The notes beneath the pieces are model-generated. The model was not told the origin of the DNA and did not search any database. It saw only the letters and a program-made list of their open reading frames with translations. From NCBI RefSeq assembly GCF_030812415.1, contig NZ_JAUSST010000002.1, positions 806,001 to 870,000 on the forward strand: 64,000 bases of DNA, read 5' to 3'. This document shows positions 25,523 through 33,962 of the stretch, one piece after another; the first letter of the stretch is position 1, and every line of letters starts with the position of its first letter. The DNA is from Paenibacillus harenae (lineage in GTDB: Bacteria; Bacillota; Bacilli; Paenibacillales; Paenibacillaceae). The translations under genes were made by a program, and so were the position numbers.

Positions 25523-25768
25523 ATGGCATCAAAAGGACCAAAACGGCCGACGCGGGACGAGTTCCAAATGGAGGAGCTCGGTGAGCGCCTGGTCGAAGCG
25601 CAGCGGGAGGAAACGGAACTGCTGTTCACCGTCTGGAATTGGACGGAGCAGCCTCGCGGCATCATCGTGAGGATGGATTCGAGGACGAAGCTCGTTCATG
25701 TCGAGTATGAGGGCGAAACGACGAGAATCCCGTTCATGGATATTATGCAGGTGGAGAATCCTTATTAA
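25523..25768 (+). CDS. YolD-like family protein, stand-alone
   Basis: An 81-residue protein. After a basic start (KGPKRPTRDEF) and a short helical part, residues about 40-81 (GIIVRMDSRTKLVHVEYEGETTRIPFMDIMQVEN) match the YolD-like beta domain, similar in pattern to the YolD at 1623-1949. It has no polymerase gene beside it and no LexA box upstream, so its role is unclear. GGGAGGG lies eight bases before the ATG. Confidence 0.7.
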   Translation: MASKGPKRPTRDEFQMEELGERLVEAQREETELLFTVWNWTEQPRGIIVRMDSRTKLVHVEYEGETTRIPFMDIMQVENPY

Positions 25769-25971
25769 AAAGCAAGAAGGAAGAGAGGGGCGATGAAGCA
25801 GCCTCTCCGACTGTCTTGCCAAACTAACGTTGCTCGATTAAGTCGATCGCGCCCAGAATGACATGGGCAAACCGAACCAACCTTGCTGATAACGAACGAA
25901 GTTAGTGCGAGAATCCAACATAGCTATGCAACGATACGGTTATCCAGTAGTTTTAAAATGAGGTCATTCAT

Positions 25972-26085
25972 ATGAGGATCATAAAAAAGTATAACGCTAC
26001 TGACATATCTAATCTTTATGAACGTGTATCTAAATCTGAATCAAAATTGCTAAAGAAAAAATTTGCTGAAAGTTTTGCGATGTGA
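25972..26085 (+). pseudogene. Small AT-rich open frame, probable remnant
   Basis: A 37-codon frame (MRIIKKYNATDISNLYERVS at the start) with TGAGGT seven bases upstream. The surrounding 25960-26135 is clearly more AT-rich than the neighbourhood. After the TGA at 26083 the same frame stays open and protein-like for another 20 codons (IQGVLKYKILDKRGFYKK), suggesting a gene broken by a stop. No homologue is recognised. The rest of the 650-base gap (25769-26427) holds a terminator and the rsmD promoter region; I see no other gene. Confidence 0.3.
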
Positions 26086-26141
26086 ATTCAGGGAGTACTT
26101 AAGTATAAAATCCTTGATAAACGAGGGTTTTACAAAAAAAT

Positions 26142-26174
26142 CGGGCGCCCTCTTTCGAGAGCGCCCTTTTCATG
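26142..26174 (+). terminator. Intrinsic terminator in the gap before rsmD
   Basis: GGGCGCCCTC-TTTC-GAGAGCGCCC stem (26143-26166, one mismatch) followed by TTTTC and preceded by a run of A, so it can act in both directions. Confidence 0.8.
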
Positions 26175-26427
26175 GGAGAGGAGAAACCGGACGAAGAGCT
26201 TATGGGGAAACGTAAGTCTTCTCCGCGGTTGTCTACGGCATCTCGCGACGCCGATGACATTATCTTGTCCGGTTTGTGGGGGAATATACATTTTTAGGAC
26301 AAAAAATTTTGCGGGAGGATTGCGATATGTCTTAAAATCGGTCGTTTACATAAAATTCGACAGCTTTCTTAACAAAGGGAATGTATGGTACGATAGGCGG
26401 GAATGAGACAGAAGGGGGCAATTGCAA

Positions 26428-27015
26428 GTGAGAGTCATTGCGGGCGAGGCTAGAGGCCGCACGCTGAAAGCGGTGCCCGGCATGAATACGAGGCCGACGA
26501 CCGACAAGGTGAAGGAAGCGATATTCAGCATGATCGGTCCTTATTTCGACGGGGGAACGGCGCTCGATCTGTTCGCCGGCACGGGAGGACTTGGGATAGA
26601 GGCGTGGAGCAGGGGCACGGAACGTGTCATTTTCATTGACCGGGAAAAAATCAGCATCGATATTATCCGCCAGAACATTCAGACGGCCGGTATGGGGGGC
26701 GCAGCGGAAATATACCGCAACGATGCGGAGCGCGCTTTGAAAGCGCTAGCGAAGCGGGAATTGAAGTTCGACCTCGTTTTTCTCGATCCGCCGTACAAGC
26801 TAACGACGATGGACGAGCTGATGGGCGAGCTGGCGGCGAACGGCATGCTTGAAGAAGCGGCAGTCATTGTGGTCGAGCATGATCAGGCGGTTCGGTACCC
26901 GGAAGCGATGGAACGTTTTGACCAAATCAAATACGCCAAATACGGAGATACAGCCGTGTCCATATATAGATACCACAGCCAGGACGACAGGAGTGATACC
27001 GATGTTAACGAATAA
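26428..27015 (+). CDS. rsmD: 16S rRNA (guanine-966-N2)-methyltransferase RsmD
   Basis: A 195-residue AdoMet-dependent methyltransferase that modifies G966 of 16S r[14 protein letters not shown] start, [13 protein letters not shown], the AdoMet motif [11 protein letters not shown] at 46-56 and the catalytic DPPY at 120-123 are all present. GTG at 26428 is preferred over TTG at 26422 because the GGGGG binding site is only three bases from the TTG. A TGG-TACGAT extended -10 lies at about 26389-26394. coaD overlaps its end by 14 bases, as in B. subtilis ylbH-coaD. Confidence 0.92.
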   Translation: MRVIAGEARGRTLKAVPGMNTRPTTDKVKEAIFSMIGPYFDGGTALDLFAGTGGLGIEAWSRGTERVIFIDREKISIDIIRQNIQTAGMGGAAEIYRNDAERALKALAKRELKFDLVFLDPPYKLTTMDELMGELAANGMLEEAAVIVVEHDQAVRYPEAMERFDQIKYAKYGDTAVSIYRYHSQDDRSDTDVNE

Positions 27016-27511
27016 TATAGGCAACGAGAGGGTCGCGGTATATCCAGGCAGCTTCGATCCCGTTACTTACGGGCATTTAGACATTATCCGCAGATCTGCT
27101 AAATTGTATGACCGTTTGATTGTAGCGGTGTTGAACAACACGAGCAAAAATCCGTTGTTTACCGTAGAGGAGCGTAAGCAGCTTCTGGCCGAGGTTACGC
27201 AGGATCTGCCCAACGTGGAGATCGACAGCTTCCGAGATCTGCTCGTTCGTTTCATGAAGTCGAGGCAGGCGAATGTTATTATACGCGGCATACGGTCCGT
27301 AACGGATTTCGAATATGAGCTGCAGCTTGCTTCAACGAATCATTTGCTCGATAACGAGATCGATACGATCTTCATGATGACGAATCCGAAGTATTCGTAT
27401 CTAAGCTCAAGCATCGTGAAGGAGATCGCGCAATTCGACGGCGAAGTGAAGGAGCTTGTGCCTCCTGCGGTGGAACGTGAATTAAGGAAGAAGTACGATG
27501 CGCGCAAATAG
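27002..27511 (+). CDS. coaD: Phosphopantetheine adenylyltransferase
   Basis: A 169-residue enzyme of coenzyme A synthesis that joins phosphopantetheine and [18 protein letters not shown] with the T/HxGH nucleotidyl-transfer motif at 22-25, [14 protein letters not shown], and [10 protein letters not shown] near the end are diagnostic. The ATG at 27002 has AGGAG upstream and lies inside the end of rsmD (14-base overlap); the frame is open further upstream but only within rsmD. Normal length. Confidence 0.95.
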   Translation: MLTNNIGNERVAVYPGSFDPVTYGHLDIIRRSAKLYDRLIVAVLNNTSKNPLFTVEERKQLLAEVTQDLPNVEIDSFRDLLVRFMKSRQANVIIRGIRSVTDFEYELQLASTNHLLDNEIDTIFMMTNPKYSYLSSSIVKEIAQFDGEVKELVPPAVERELRKKYDARK

Positions 27512-27537
27512 CGGCGTATGACCATTGACTTTGCTCA

Positions 27538-28767
27538 TTAGCGCCCTATGCGCCGTGTTCGCCAAAGTGGAGAGACAAAGTGAAGCAGCGCGAACGCAGT
27601 GAGAAGAAGCAAGCTAGCTGCAATGGAATAGAACCATAACATAGGCATATCGCTTGCGGTAATGGCGGTTGGCCCACCCCAAGCCGCTTGGGGCTGATCA
27701 GGGCTGAACACCGGGAACGTACCCGGGGGCGTCACGTAGCGCAGCAAAGCCGACATTGGATTCCATAGCAGCAGCGTGAGCAAAAAAGCTCCTACTGCAT
27801 GCATCATGCGGAACGCGGCAAAAGGCAGCAGCTTCAAATCGGTCCCCGCAATCGTATATCCCGTCTGCAAAATACCGCCAAGTCCGCTCCAAGCGAGTAC
27901 CCCTGCAATAGCCGCTGCGTTCATAAGGCTTCCGCCGACGGGGGTTTCCCAGATCGCGGCGGCATAGGCGCCGATGTGACTCTCGAACAGGGCGGGGCCG
28001 ATGAACGAGGCATTCAGCTTCGTCAGAAGGGGCGCGAACAACGGCTGCGCGAGCTTGGCGAGCACGGAGGCGAAGATCATGAAGCCGCCGATCATAAGCA
28101 GCTTCTGCACGCTGGAAGACACGGCGTCGCCGAGCACTTTGCCGAAGCTGCGGCCGTCTTGTTCTCTGCCTAGCTGCATAGCGCCCGTGAGCTGCTTGAC
28201 GAATCCGTCTTGCGGCTTGCTGGCGGCAGCATCTAGCGAAGGCTCGATCACGTTGTTTCTAGATCCGATATTTGCAATGGATAGCAGAAGCAGAAGGAAG
28301 AGAGCGGACAGCCAGACGGCTGCCGCTATCATAATGCCGACAATCGGTTTATGCAGGAAACCGGCGCCGACCACGACGAGCATGAACAATGGATTCGGCA
28401 TATGCGCGATGGCAAGAAGACGCTGGCCTTGCGATTGGTCGACTTTATTTTGCTTGCGCAGCGATGCGGTCGCTTCCGCTCCGGCAGGGTAACCGCCCAT
28501 CCAGCCAAGCGCTATGGCATGCGCGGCTTCGCCGGGCAGCTTGAACAGCCGATGCATGACGGGACCAAGCAGCGTGCTTGCGGCATGAGCGAGTCCGAAG
28601 GCGGTCATAAGCTCGAACAGCACCAGAAAAGGCAAAATACCGGGAAACACGATGTTCCACCAGACGGTTAGTCCTTGCAGCGACGCTTGGAAGGCGGTAT
28701 CGGGCTGTACGATAATCGTGCCGACGAGCAATATGGAAATAATGGCGATCAGTATCGTTTTGACCAT
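27538..28767 (-). CDS. ylbJ: Sporulation integral membrane protein YlbJ
   Basis: A 409-residue membrane protein with about nine to ten hydrophobic helices and two nucleoside-transporter-like gate motifs (VFPGILPFLVLFELM and LGWMGGYPAGAEATASLR). YlbJ is a sigma-E-dependent sporulation protein needed for heat-resistant spores in B. subtilis. It is opposite in strand to coaD and ylbL, as in other Bacilli. Frame intact; the ATG at 28767 follows TAGGAG. Confidence 0.9.
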   Translation of the reverse strand: MVKTILIAIISILLVGTIIVQPDTAFQASLQGLTVWWNIVFPGILPFLVLFELMTAFGLAHAASTLLGPVMHRLFKLPGEAAHAIALGWMGGYPAGAEATASLRKQNKVDQSQGQRLLAIAHMPNPLFMLVVVGAGFLHKPIVGIMIAAAVWLSALFLLLLLSIANIGSRNNVIEPSLDAAASKPQDGFVKQLTGAMQLGREQDGRSFGKVLGDAVSSSVQKLLMIGGFMIFASVLAKLAQPLFAPLLTKLNASFIGPALFESHIGAYAAAIWETPVGGSLMNAAAIAGVLAWSGLGGILQTGYTIAGTDLKLLPFAAFRMMHAVGAFLLTLLLWNPMSALLRYVTPPGTFPVFSPDQPQAAWGGPTAITASDMPMLWFYSIAASLLLLTAFALLHFVSPLWRTRRIGR

Positions 28768-28913
28768 TGCCGTTCAACTCCTAGGACAATCTGTTCGTCT
28801 AAGATAAATAGTACGCGCACGGGGAAGCGGATAGACCAAGCATGGCCGAGGTGGCTTCGTAAAAAGCCGGCATGCTGTGCGAGGAAGGTACATAGGAAGA
28901 GGGGGCTTGCTTC

Positions 28914-29990
28914 TTGGACAGGCAGGTTTCGGATTTAAAACGCATTGCGCTTGTCGCGGTTGCTACGGCGGCGGCGATGTGGATACTGCTGTATGCCCCG
29001 ACGCCTTATGTCGTTTACGAGCCCGGCATCGCGACACCGGTGGCGCCGATGGTTACGGCAGAGCAGGGCGATGCCGAAGGGGAGGGGACTTTCCTGCTCA
29101 CGGCGGTTAAGCTAAGCGACCCGAATTTCTTCGACGTTCTGCGTTCGGCATGGGACAAGGACGAAGACGTCATGATGAAAAAAGAAGTATTCAGGGGCTA
29201 CACGCAGCAGCAATATCAAGACCGTCTCTCCGTAATTATGGAGGGCTCGCAGAACAATGCGGTCGAGGCTGCATACCGCTATTTGGAATTACCTTTCGCC
29301 TTTAAAGTACAAGCTATCGTCGTATCCGATATTTCCGTGAAGGCCGAAGAGGATGCAGGCTTATTTCAGGCAGGCGACAAGCTGGTCGGATTAGCGGGCG
29401 GCCCGCGGTTCGAAAGCACGGCTGATATGCTGGATAAGCTGCGCAGGGTAGATGCAGGCAGTCATGTCGCAACTATCGATATCGAGCGCGACGGCGCCCT
29501 CGCGCAAGTTGAGATGGATGCGGCTCGTCTCGGACCGAACTTAACCGAAGATCGGTTGCCCGCCGCGTTCGGCGCATCAGGATTGACGGAGCTTAGGTCG
29601 CTCGAACCCGGCGATGCGCGCAAGCGCCTTGCGATTAAGGCCGGGGACATAGGCGGCCCGTCAGCCGGTCTCGTGTTCGCTTTGCAATCGATTGATTTGT
29701 TGACCGTAGGCGATCTGACCGGAGGCAGCCGCATTGCGGCTACAGGGACGATCACGCCGGATGGCAAGGTGGGTCCGATTGGCGGCATTAAGCAAAAGGT
29801 CGTTATAACGAGCCGGGAGGGCGCGCAGTTGTTTCTCGTACCGGAGGGCAATTATAAGGAAGCAAAAGCAAAGGCGAAGCAGCTGGGCACCGCCATGGAA
29901 GTTGTGGGCGTAACCAACCTGAAGGATGCTCTTGGCAAAATAAAGCAGTTCAATGCTTCGACTCGAGGCGTTGCAGTCGGCAACAGCTAA
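28914..29990 (+). CDS. ylbL: PDZ/Lon-type membrane serine protease (YlbL/SepM family)
   Basis: A 358-residue protein: N-terminal membrane anchor at about 9-30, a PDZ domain at about 130-205 (LFQAGDKLVGLAG), then a Lon-type S16 protease domain with catalytic S250 in DIGGPSAGLVF and K295 in GPIGGIKQK. Relatives include SepM, which trims a streptococcal pheromone, and YlbL of B. subtilis, implicated in removing a DNA-damage cell-division inhibitor. TTG at 28914 has AGAGGGGG upstream. The catalytic dyad is complete, so activity is expected outside the cell. Confidence 0.92.
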   Translation: MDRQVSDLKRIALVAVATAAAMWILLYAPTPYVVYEPGIATPVAPMVTAEQGDAEGEGTFLLTAVKLSDPNFFDVLRSAWDKDEDVMMKKEVFRGYTQQQYQDRLSVIMEGSQNNAVEAAYRYLELPFAFKVQAIVVSDISVKAEEDAGLFQAGDKLVGLAGGPRFESTADMLDKLRRVDAGSHVATIDIERDGALAQVEMDAARLGPNLTEDRLPAAFGASGLTELRSLEPGDARKRLAIKAGDIGGPSAGLVFALQSIDLLTVGDLTGGSRIAATGTITPDGKVGPIGGIKQKVVITSREGAQLFLVPEGNYKEAKAKAKQLGTAMEVVGVTNLKDALGKIKQFNASTRGVAVGNS

Positions 29991-30001
29991 GCGGTGCAGA
30001 A

Positions 30002-30040
30002 GGAAAACCCCGCATCCTTTACAGAATGACGGGCTTTTCC
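30002..30040. terminator. Hairpin between convergent ylbL and tmcAL
   Basis: GGAAAACCCCG pairs with CGGGCTTTTCC with one mismatch around a 17-base loop; it overlaps the last codons of tmcAL. It could end ylbL transcription, but has no long T-run. Confidence 0.45.
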
Positions 30041-31263
30041 TTGAAGTCTCTGAACAGCGCTTCGGACGGAACGCTGTCCCCGCGCCCGAGCATATAGACG
30101 GCGCTGGCCCGAGTGTCGAGCTCTAAGTAAGGATAGGGTTCGGGAGGCCGGGCGGCACTTAGGAGCACGGGCAGCGAAGCGGTTGTTTTCATACGGCGAA
30201 GCAACTGCTTGCCCTTCTCGGTGAAGCCGAGCACGCGAATATATTGCACGCCGGAGGCCAGCTTCTCGGGGGTGAAGGACGACTTCTCATGTCCGAGCAA
30301 GACGGATAGCAGCGCGCGCTGAAGTCTGGTACGCGTGTAACGTTTCGTCTTGAGCATGTCCAGCAGATCCTCGAAATGCATCGAAGCTAGGTCCGGGAGC
30401 GTTCGGAGCAAGCGATGCTCCAGGCCTTCCGATATGTCCCGCAGTCCGGACAGTTCGCCCGCGGAGCGGATAACGGTCTGATGCAGCAGCGGCTTCATGA
30501 AGTCGGTCCAACTGATCGGGCAATGGCCGGCCGCCCATTGCTCTTCAATGATACGGTAGGTGGACGCAGGCACGTATGAGCGAATCGGAGCCAAGTTTCG
30601 TTCGTCGAGCAGCAGCTTGCGAATGGCGGTCGCGCTGGCGATCTGGCTGTCCGAGATCGTCTGTTCATTATACTGCGATTTCTCGCGGGCGATGGTGAAT
30701 GGCTCCATGCGGCCTGCAAGACGGCGCAAGGCAAGCAAGTAATGAAGTCCCAGCGTATGATTGGGCTGCGCGAACGGGAATGAAGCCGTATCCGGATGAC
30801 CTTGCTCCGATAAGTAAGCGGCGACGGCACCGCTGTAAGCAGTTGGATAATTGATTCCCGTATCCAGCAATTGCTTCAGCGACGCGCGGAAATCCGGAGG
30901 CTCGTCCGCCAGCAGCGAGGCAGCTTGCTGCAACGGTGCCAGCTCGCCGCTCTCCGTGCCGAAGCAGAAGGCGTCTACGGCGCCTGTCGCCTCGAGCAGA
31001 GCGACGGCGCCATGGGCGAACCATTCCGCGGCATGGGTGGCGTAGGCGACGGGCAGCTCGATGACAAGGTCGCAGCCGCCCTCAAGCGCCATGCGCGTGC
31101 GCGACCACTTATCGAGGAGCGCGGGCTCGCCGCGCTGCAGGAAGTTGCCGCTCATGACGGCGACAACGGCTTCGGCTCCCGTTATTTTGCGCGATTGTTG
31201 TAAATGATAATGGTGACCGTTATGAAACGGATTGTATTCGACGATGAGTCCCACCGTACGCAT
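30019..31263 (-). CDS. tmcAL: tRNA(Met) cytidine acetate ligase (YlbM)
   Basis: A 414-residue nucleotidyltransferase-fold enzyme that makes N4-acetylcytidine at the wobble position of elongator tRNA-Met using acetate and ATP. The start MRTVGLIVEYNPFHNGHHYHL contains the nucleotidyl-transfer HxGH motif, followed by AVMSGNFLQRGEPALLDKW and the ELPVAYATHAAEWFAHGA block. Location next to ylbL/ylbN matches B. subtilis. AGAGAGGTTAGAGA lies before the ATG at 31263. Confidence 0.92.
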   Translation of the reverse strand: MRTVGLIVEYNPFHNGHHYHLQQSRKITGAEAVVAVMSGNFLQRGEPALLDKWSRTRMALEGGCDLVIELPVAYATHAAEWFAHGAVALLEATGAVDAFCFGTESGELAPLQQAASLLADEPPDFRASLKQLLDTGINYPTAYSGAVAAYLSEQGHPDTASFPFAQPNHTLGLHYLLALRRLAGRMEPFTIAREKSQYNEQTISDSQIASATAIRKLLLDERNLAPIRSYVPASTYRIIEEQWAAGHCPISWTDFMKPLLHQTVIRSAGELSGLRDISEGLEHRLLRTLPDLASMHFEDLLDMLKTKRYTRTRLQRALLSVLLGHEKSSFTPEKLASGVQYIRVLGFTEKGKQLLRRMKTTASLPVLLSAARPPEPYPYLELDTRASAVYMLGRGDSVPSEALFRDFKEKPVIL

Positions 31264-31365
31264 TCTCTAACCTCTCTCTGTTAAATCTTGGTCGTTTCAT
31301 CATAACATAGAGAGACGTTTCCTACACGGCTGCATGGAGAGCAAACGAAAAACCGCGTGAAAATG

Positions 31366-31395
31366 TTGACAAAACAGTAGGCTGATAGATATAAT
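31366..31395 (+). promoter_or_regulatory. Promoter of the yceD-rpmF operon
   Basis: Perfect TTGACA at 31366-31371 and perfect TATAAT at 31390-31395, 18 bases apart: a strong housekeeping promoter, 27 bases before the yceD start. Confidence 0.9.
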
Positions 31396-31421
31396 AATCT
31401 TTGTTTGTTTGGGGTGATCTG

Positions 31422-31940
31422 ATGCAGTTTCATATTCAAGAAACGATGTCCAAAGGTCTTAAGACGACGATCAACGAACAGTTGGACGTCAGCGACCTGT
31501 TCAAGGGACGCCAAGATGTTATTCGTACTGGACCGCTTCACGTATCGCTTCAAGTAACCGGCAATGAAGGCTTTATTACGGTAGATGGAGAGCTATCCAT
31601 CGATCTGGAGCTTGCTTGCTCGCGTTGCCTCGATCCGACAAGTGAGCATTCGGTCATTCCATTCTTCGAGCAATTCAAGCCTGCTTCGAATGAAGAAGTG
31701 AAGGACGAGGATGGAGAAGAAGAGAGTGACTTCATCGAAGTAAGCGGAGAACGACTGGACTTAAGGCCTTTTCTCGAAGAAGCGCTTCTGCTGTTCATGC
31801 CGTTCGCGCCGCTCTGCGGCGATGATTGCAAAGGTCTATGTCAAGAATGCGGACAAAACTTAAATGAGCGTACATGCAGCTGCAAGACGGAGAAGCTCGA
31901 CCCTCGCTTTGCAGCGCTGAAGGATCTATTTAAGGAATAA
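31422..31940 (+). CDS. YceD/DUF177 family protein (YlbN-like)
   Basis: A 172-residue protein. The first CxxC (ACSRCLDP, about 66-73) and the C-terminal pair [13 protein letters not shown] and CSC are the cysteine pattern of YceD/DUF177 proteins, which are nearly always encoded just before rpmF and are linked to 23S rRNA maturation or accumulation. An acidic stretch at about 90-105 (DEDGEEESD) is notable. GGGGTGATCT precedes the ATG at 31422. The gene is 34 bases from rpmF. Confidence 0.9.
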   Translation: MQFHIQETMSKGLKTTINEQLDVSDLFKGRQDVIRTGPLHVSLQVTGNEGFITVDGELSIDLELACSRCLDPTSEHSVIPFFEQFKPASNEEVKDEDGEEESDFIEVSGERLDLRPFLEEALLLFMPFAPLCGDDCKGLCQECGQNLNERTCSCKTEKLDPRFAALKDLFKE

Positions 31941-31974
31941 CGGCTCGATTGATTTTGTGAAGGAGGTGGGAAAT

Positions 31975-32148
31975 ATGGCAGTACCTCAACGTAGAACGTC
32001 CAAAACTCGCCGCGACAAACGTCGTACGCATTTCAAGCTCGCAGTACCGGGCATGGTGAAATGCGAGCAATGCGGAGAGCTGAAGTTGGCTCACCACGTA
32101 TGCAAAGTTTGCGGATATTACAAAACGAAAGAGATCATTTCCCAATAG
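31975..32148 (+). CDS. rpmF: Ribosomal protein L32
   Basis: A 57-residue ribosomal protein with start [19 protein letters not shown] and a complete four-cysteine zinc ribbon ([17 protein letters not shown]). This is the zinc-binding C+ form. AAGGAGGTGGG is an excellent binding site eight bases before the ATG. It is followed by a strong terminator. Confidence 0.98.
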   Translation: MAVPQRRTSKTRRDKRRTHFKLAVPGMVKCEQCGELKLAHHVCKVCGYYKTKEIISQ

Positions 32149-32163
32149 AATGATTTCAACAAT

Positions 32164-32199
32164 AGCACTTCATCATGCGATGAGGTGCTGTTTTTTTTC
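32164..32199 (+). terminator. Intrinsic terminator after rpmF
   Basis: AGCACTTCATC and GATGAGGTGCT pair around ATGC, followed by eight T. Ends the yceD-rpmF transcript before the FapR operon. Confidence 0.93.
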
Positions 32200-32206
32200 T
32201 CTTTCA

Positions 32207-32258
32207 TTGCGCTTGCGCTGTTTTTTTTATATACTCTTATTTAGTACCTGGTGATAAT
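32207..32258 (+). promoter_or_regulatory. Promoter and FapR operator of the fapR-plsX-fab operon
   Basis: TTGCGC at 32207-32212 and TATACT at 32230-32235 with a 17-base spacer. TTAGTACCTGGTGATAAT at 32241-32258 closely follows the FapR box (TTAGTACC-N-TACTAA type inverted repeat) and lies right at the expected transcription start. Autorepression of fapR relieved by malonyl-CoA or malonyl-ACP is the known mode in Bacillus. Confidence 0.75.
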
Positions 32259-32365
32259 ATCAGCCATCATACATATACTAATCGCAAACCAAGCAAGCTA
32301 TGGCGGAGCTGCGCTGCGATCAGGTCATCGATACATGCTGTCACAATTTCTGTTAAAAAAAGGCG

Positions 32366-32980
32366 GTGCCGGACATCGAACGAATGCCCAAACGGCAGCG
32401 GCATCAGCAGCTTGCCCGACTTATAGAAGAAAATCCTTTCATAACCGATCGGGAGCTTACGCGCCAGCTCAAGGTAAGCATACAGACGATCCGGCTGGAC
32501 CGGATGGAACTTGGCATACCCGAGCTGCGGGAGCGATTGAAGCTTATGGCGGAGCGCTCCTACGATTCGGTTCGTTCATTGCCGCTGCACGAGGTGATCG
32601 GCGACATCGTCGATCTGGAGCTTGATAAGAGCGGTATCTCGGTATTCGAGATCCGCGATGAGCATGTGTTCTCGAGAACCGGCATCGCGCGCGGTCATCA
32701 TGTGTTCGCGCAGGCGAACTCGCTGGCGGTTGCTGTTATTAACGATGAGATCGCCCTTACCGTGACGGCGGACATTCGGTTCATCCGTCCTGTTAAGCTC
32801 GGCGAGAAATGTATAGCCAAGGCTTATGTAAAATCAATCTCGGGCGAAAGGAATAAGGCGAAGGTGGAATTGTTCACTTACGTGTCCGACGAGATGGTTT
32901 TCCAAGGAAACTTTGTGATATTCAGATCCGCGGGTGCTGCAAACAGTGGAGGAGGAGACGAACATGCGGATCGCTATTGA
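32366..32980 (+). CDS. fapR: FapR, malonyl-CoA-responsive repressor of lipid synthesis
   Basis: A 204-residue regulator. N-terminal DeoR-like helix-turn-helix (ITDRELTRQLKVSIQTIRLDRMELGIPELR, about 26-55), then a hot-dog thioesterase-like ligand domain at about 75-195 (SRTGIARGHHVFAQANSLAVAVI, FQGNFVIFR). FapR represses fatty-acid and phospholipid genes until malonyl-CoA binds. GTG at 32366 is assumed; ATG at 32384 is the alternative and matches the shorter B. subtilis start. plsX overlaps its end by 17 bases. Confidence 0.95.
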   Translation: MPDIERMPKRQRHQQLARLIEENPFITDRELTRQLKVSIQTIRLDRMELGIPELRERLKLMAERSYDSVRSLPLHEVIGDIVDLELDKSGISVFEIRDEHVFSRTGIARGHHVFAQANSLAVAVINDEIALTVTADIRFIRPVKLGEKCIAKAYVKSISGERNKAKVELFTYVSDEMVFQGNFVIFRSAGAANSGGGDEHADRY

Positions 32981-33953
32981 TGCGATGGGGGGAGACCATG
33001 CCCCGGGATTAATCGTGCAAGGCGCATTGGAGGCTGCGGCGGAGTGGCCGGATACGGAGCTGCTGATCGTTGGGGACACAACCGTAATCGAGAAGCTGAT
33101 TGGCGGCACTAAGCCGGCTAATATAACAATATGCCATGCCGATGAGGTAATCGGCCCGGATGATGAACCTGTTAAGGCGGTGCGTCGCAAAAAAGGGGCG
33201 TCGATGGTCGTGGCAGGCCAGCTCGTCCGCGAGAAGCAGGCCGACGCGATGCTGTCGGCAGGCAACACCGGCGCATTGATGGCGACGGGATTGCTCGTCG
33301 TAGGCCGGATGGATGGCATCGAGCGCCCGGCGCTCGCGCCAATGATGCCGACGATGGACAATCTTGGCGTGCTGGCGCTCGATCTGGGCGCGAACATGGA
33401 CGCTAAGCCGGAGCATTTGCTCCAATATGCGATTATGGGAAGTATTTACCGCTCGAAAGTGCATGGCTTAGATAAGCCGAGAGTCGGTTTGCTTAATGTC
33501 GGCACGGAAGCGAAGAAGGGCAATGAAGTGTCGAAGGCTGCTTATGGGCTGCTCGAGCAGGCGCCGATTCATTTCATCGGCAATGTCGAGGCCAGAGATG
33601 TGCTTACGCGCAGCTGCGATGTTATTGTTTGCGACGGCTTCGCGGGGAACATTATGCTTAAGGCGATGGAAGGAACGGCAGGCGCGATCTTCTCCGAACT
33701 GAAAGGCGCGTTCGGCCAATCGATGCTGACAAAGCTGGCGGCAGCCATTATGATGCCCCGTTTGCGTCAATTGAAGAATAAGATGGATTATAAAGAGCAT
33801 GGCGGAGCGCCGTTGCTCGGCTTGAACGGTCTCGTCGTGAAATGTCACGGCTCGTCCGATGTTGTCGCTGTGAAAAATGCAGTTCGGCAAGCTCGCATAG
33901 CGATTCAAGGACAATTGATTGAATCGATCGCAGATGAAATCAACGGGAAATGA
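32964..33953 (+). CDS. plsX: Phosphate acyltransferase PlsX
   Basis: A 329-residue enzyme that converts acyl-ACP to acyl-phosphate for phospholipid synthesis. MRIAIDAMGGDHAPG start, SAGNTGALMA, GLLNVGTEAKKGNE and VCDGFAGNIMLK are diagnostic. GGAGGAGG precedes the ATG at 32964, which lies inside the end of fapR. The next gene, fabH, follows within ten bases. Confidence 0.96.
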   Translation: MRIAIDAMGGDHAPGLIVQGALEAAAEWPDTELLIVGDTTVIEKLIGGTKPANITICHADEVIGPDDEPVKAVRRKKGASMVVAGQLVREKQADAMLSAGNTGALMATGLLVVGRMDGIERPALAPMMPTMDNLGVLALDLGANMDAKPEHLLQYAIMGSIYRSKVHGLDKPRVGLLNVGTEAKKGNEVSKAAYGLLEQAPIHFIGNVEARDVLTRSCDVIVCDGFAGNIMLKAMEGTAGAIFSELKGAFGQSMLTKLAAAIMMPRLRQLKNKMDYKEHGGAPLLGLNGLVVKCHGSSDVVAVKNAVRQARIAIQGQLIESIADEINGK

Positions 33954-33962
33954 GTGTGTGTA

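Noticed and set aside
25792..25860. A 22-codon frame after AGAGAGGGGCG downstream of the YolD-like gene
   Set aside because: Good binding-site look-alike, but too short, with no recognisable or conserved features visible; chance cannot be excluded.
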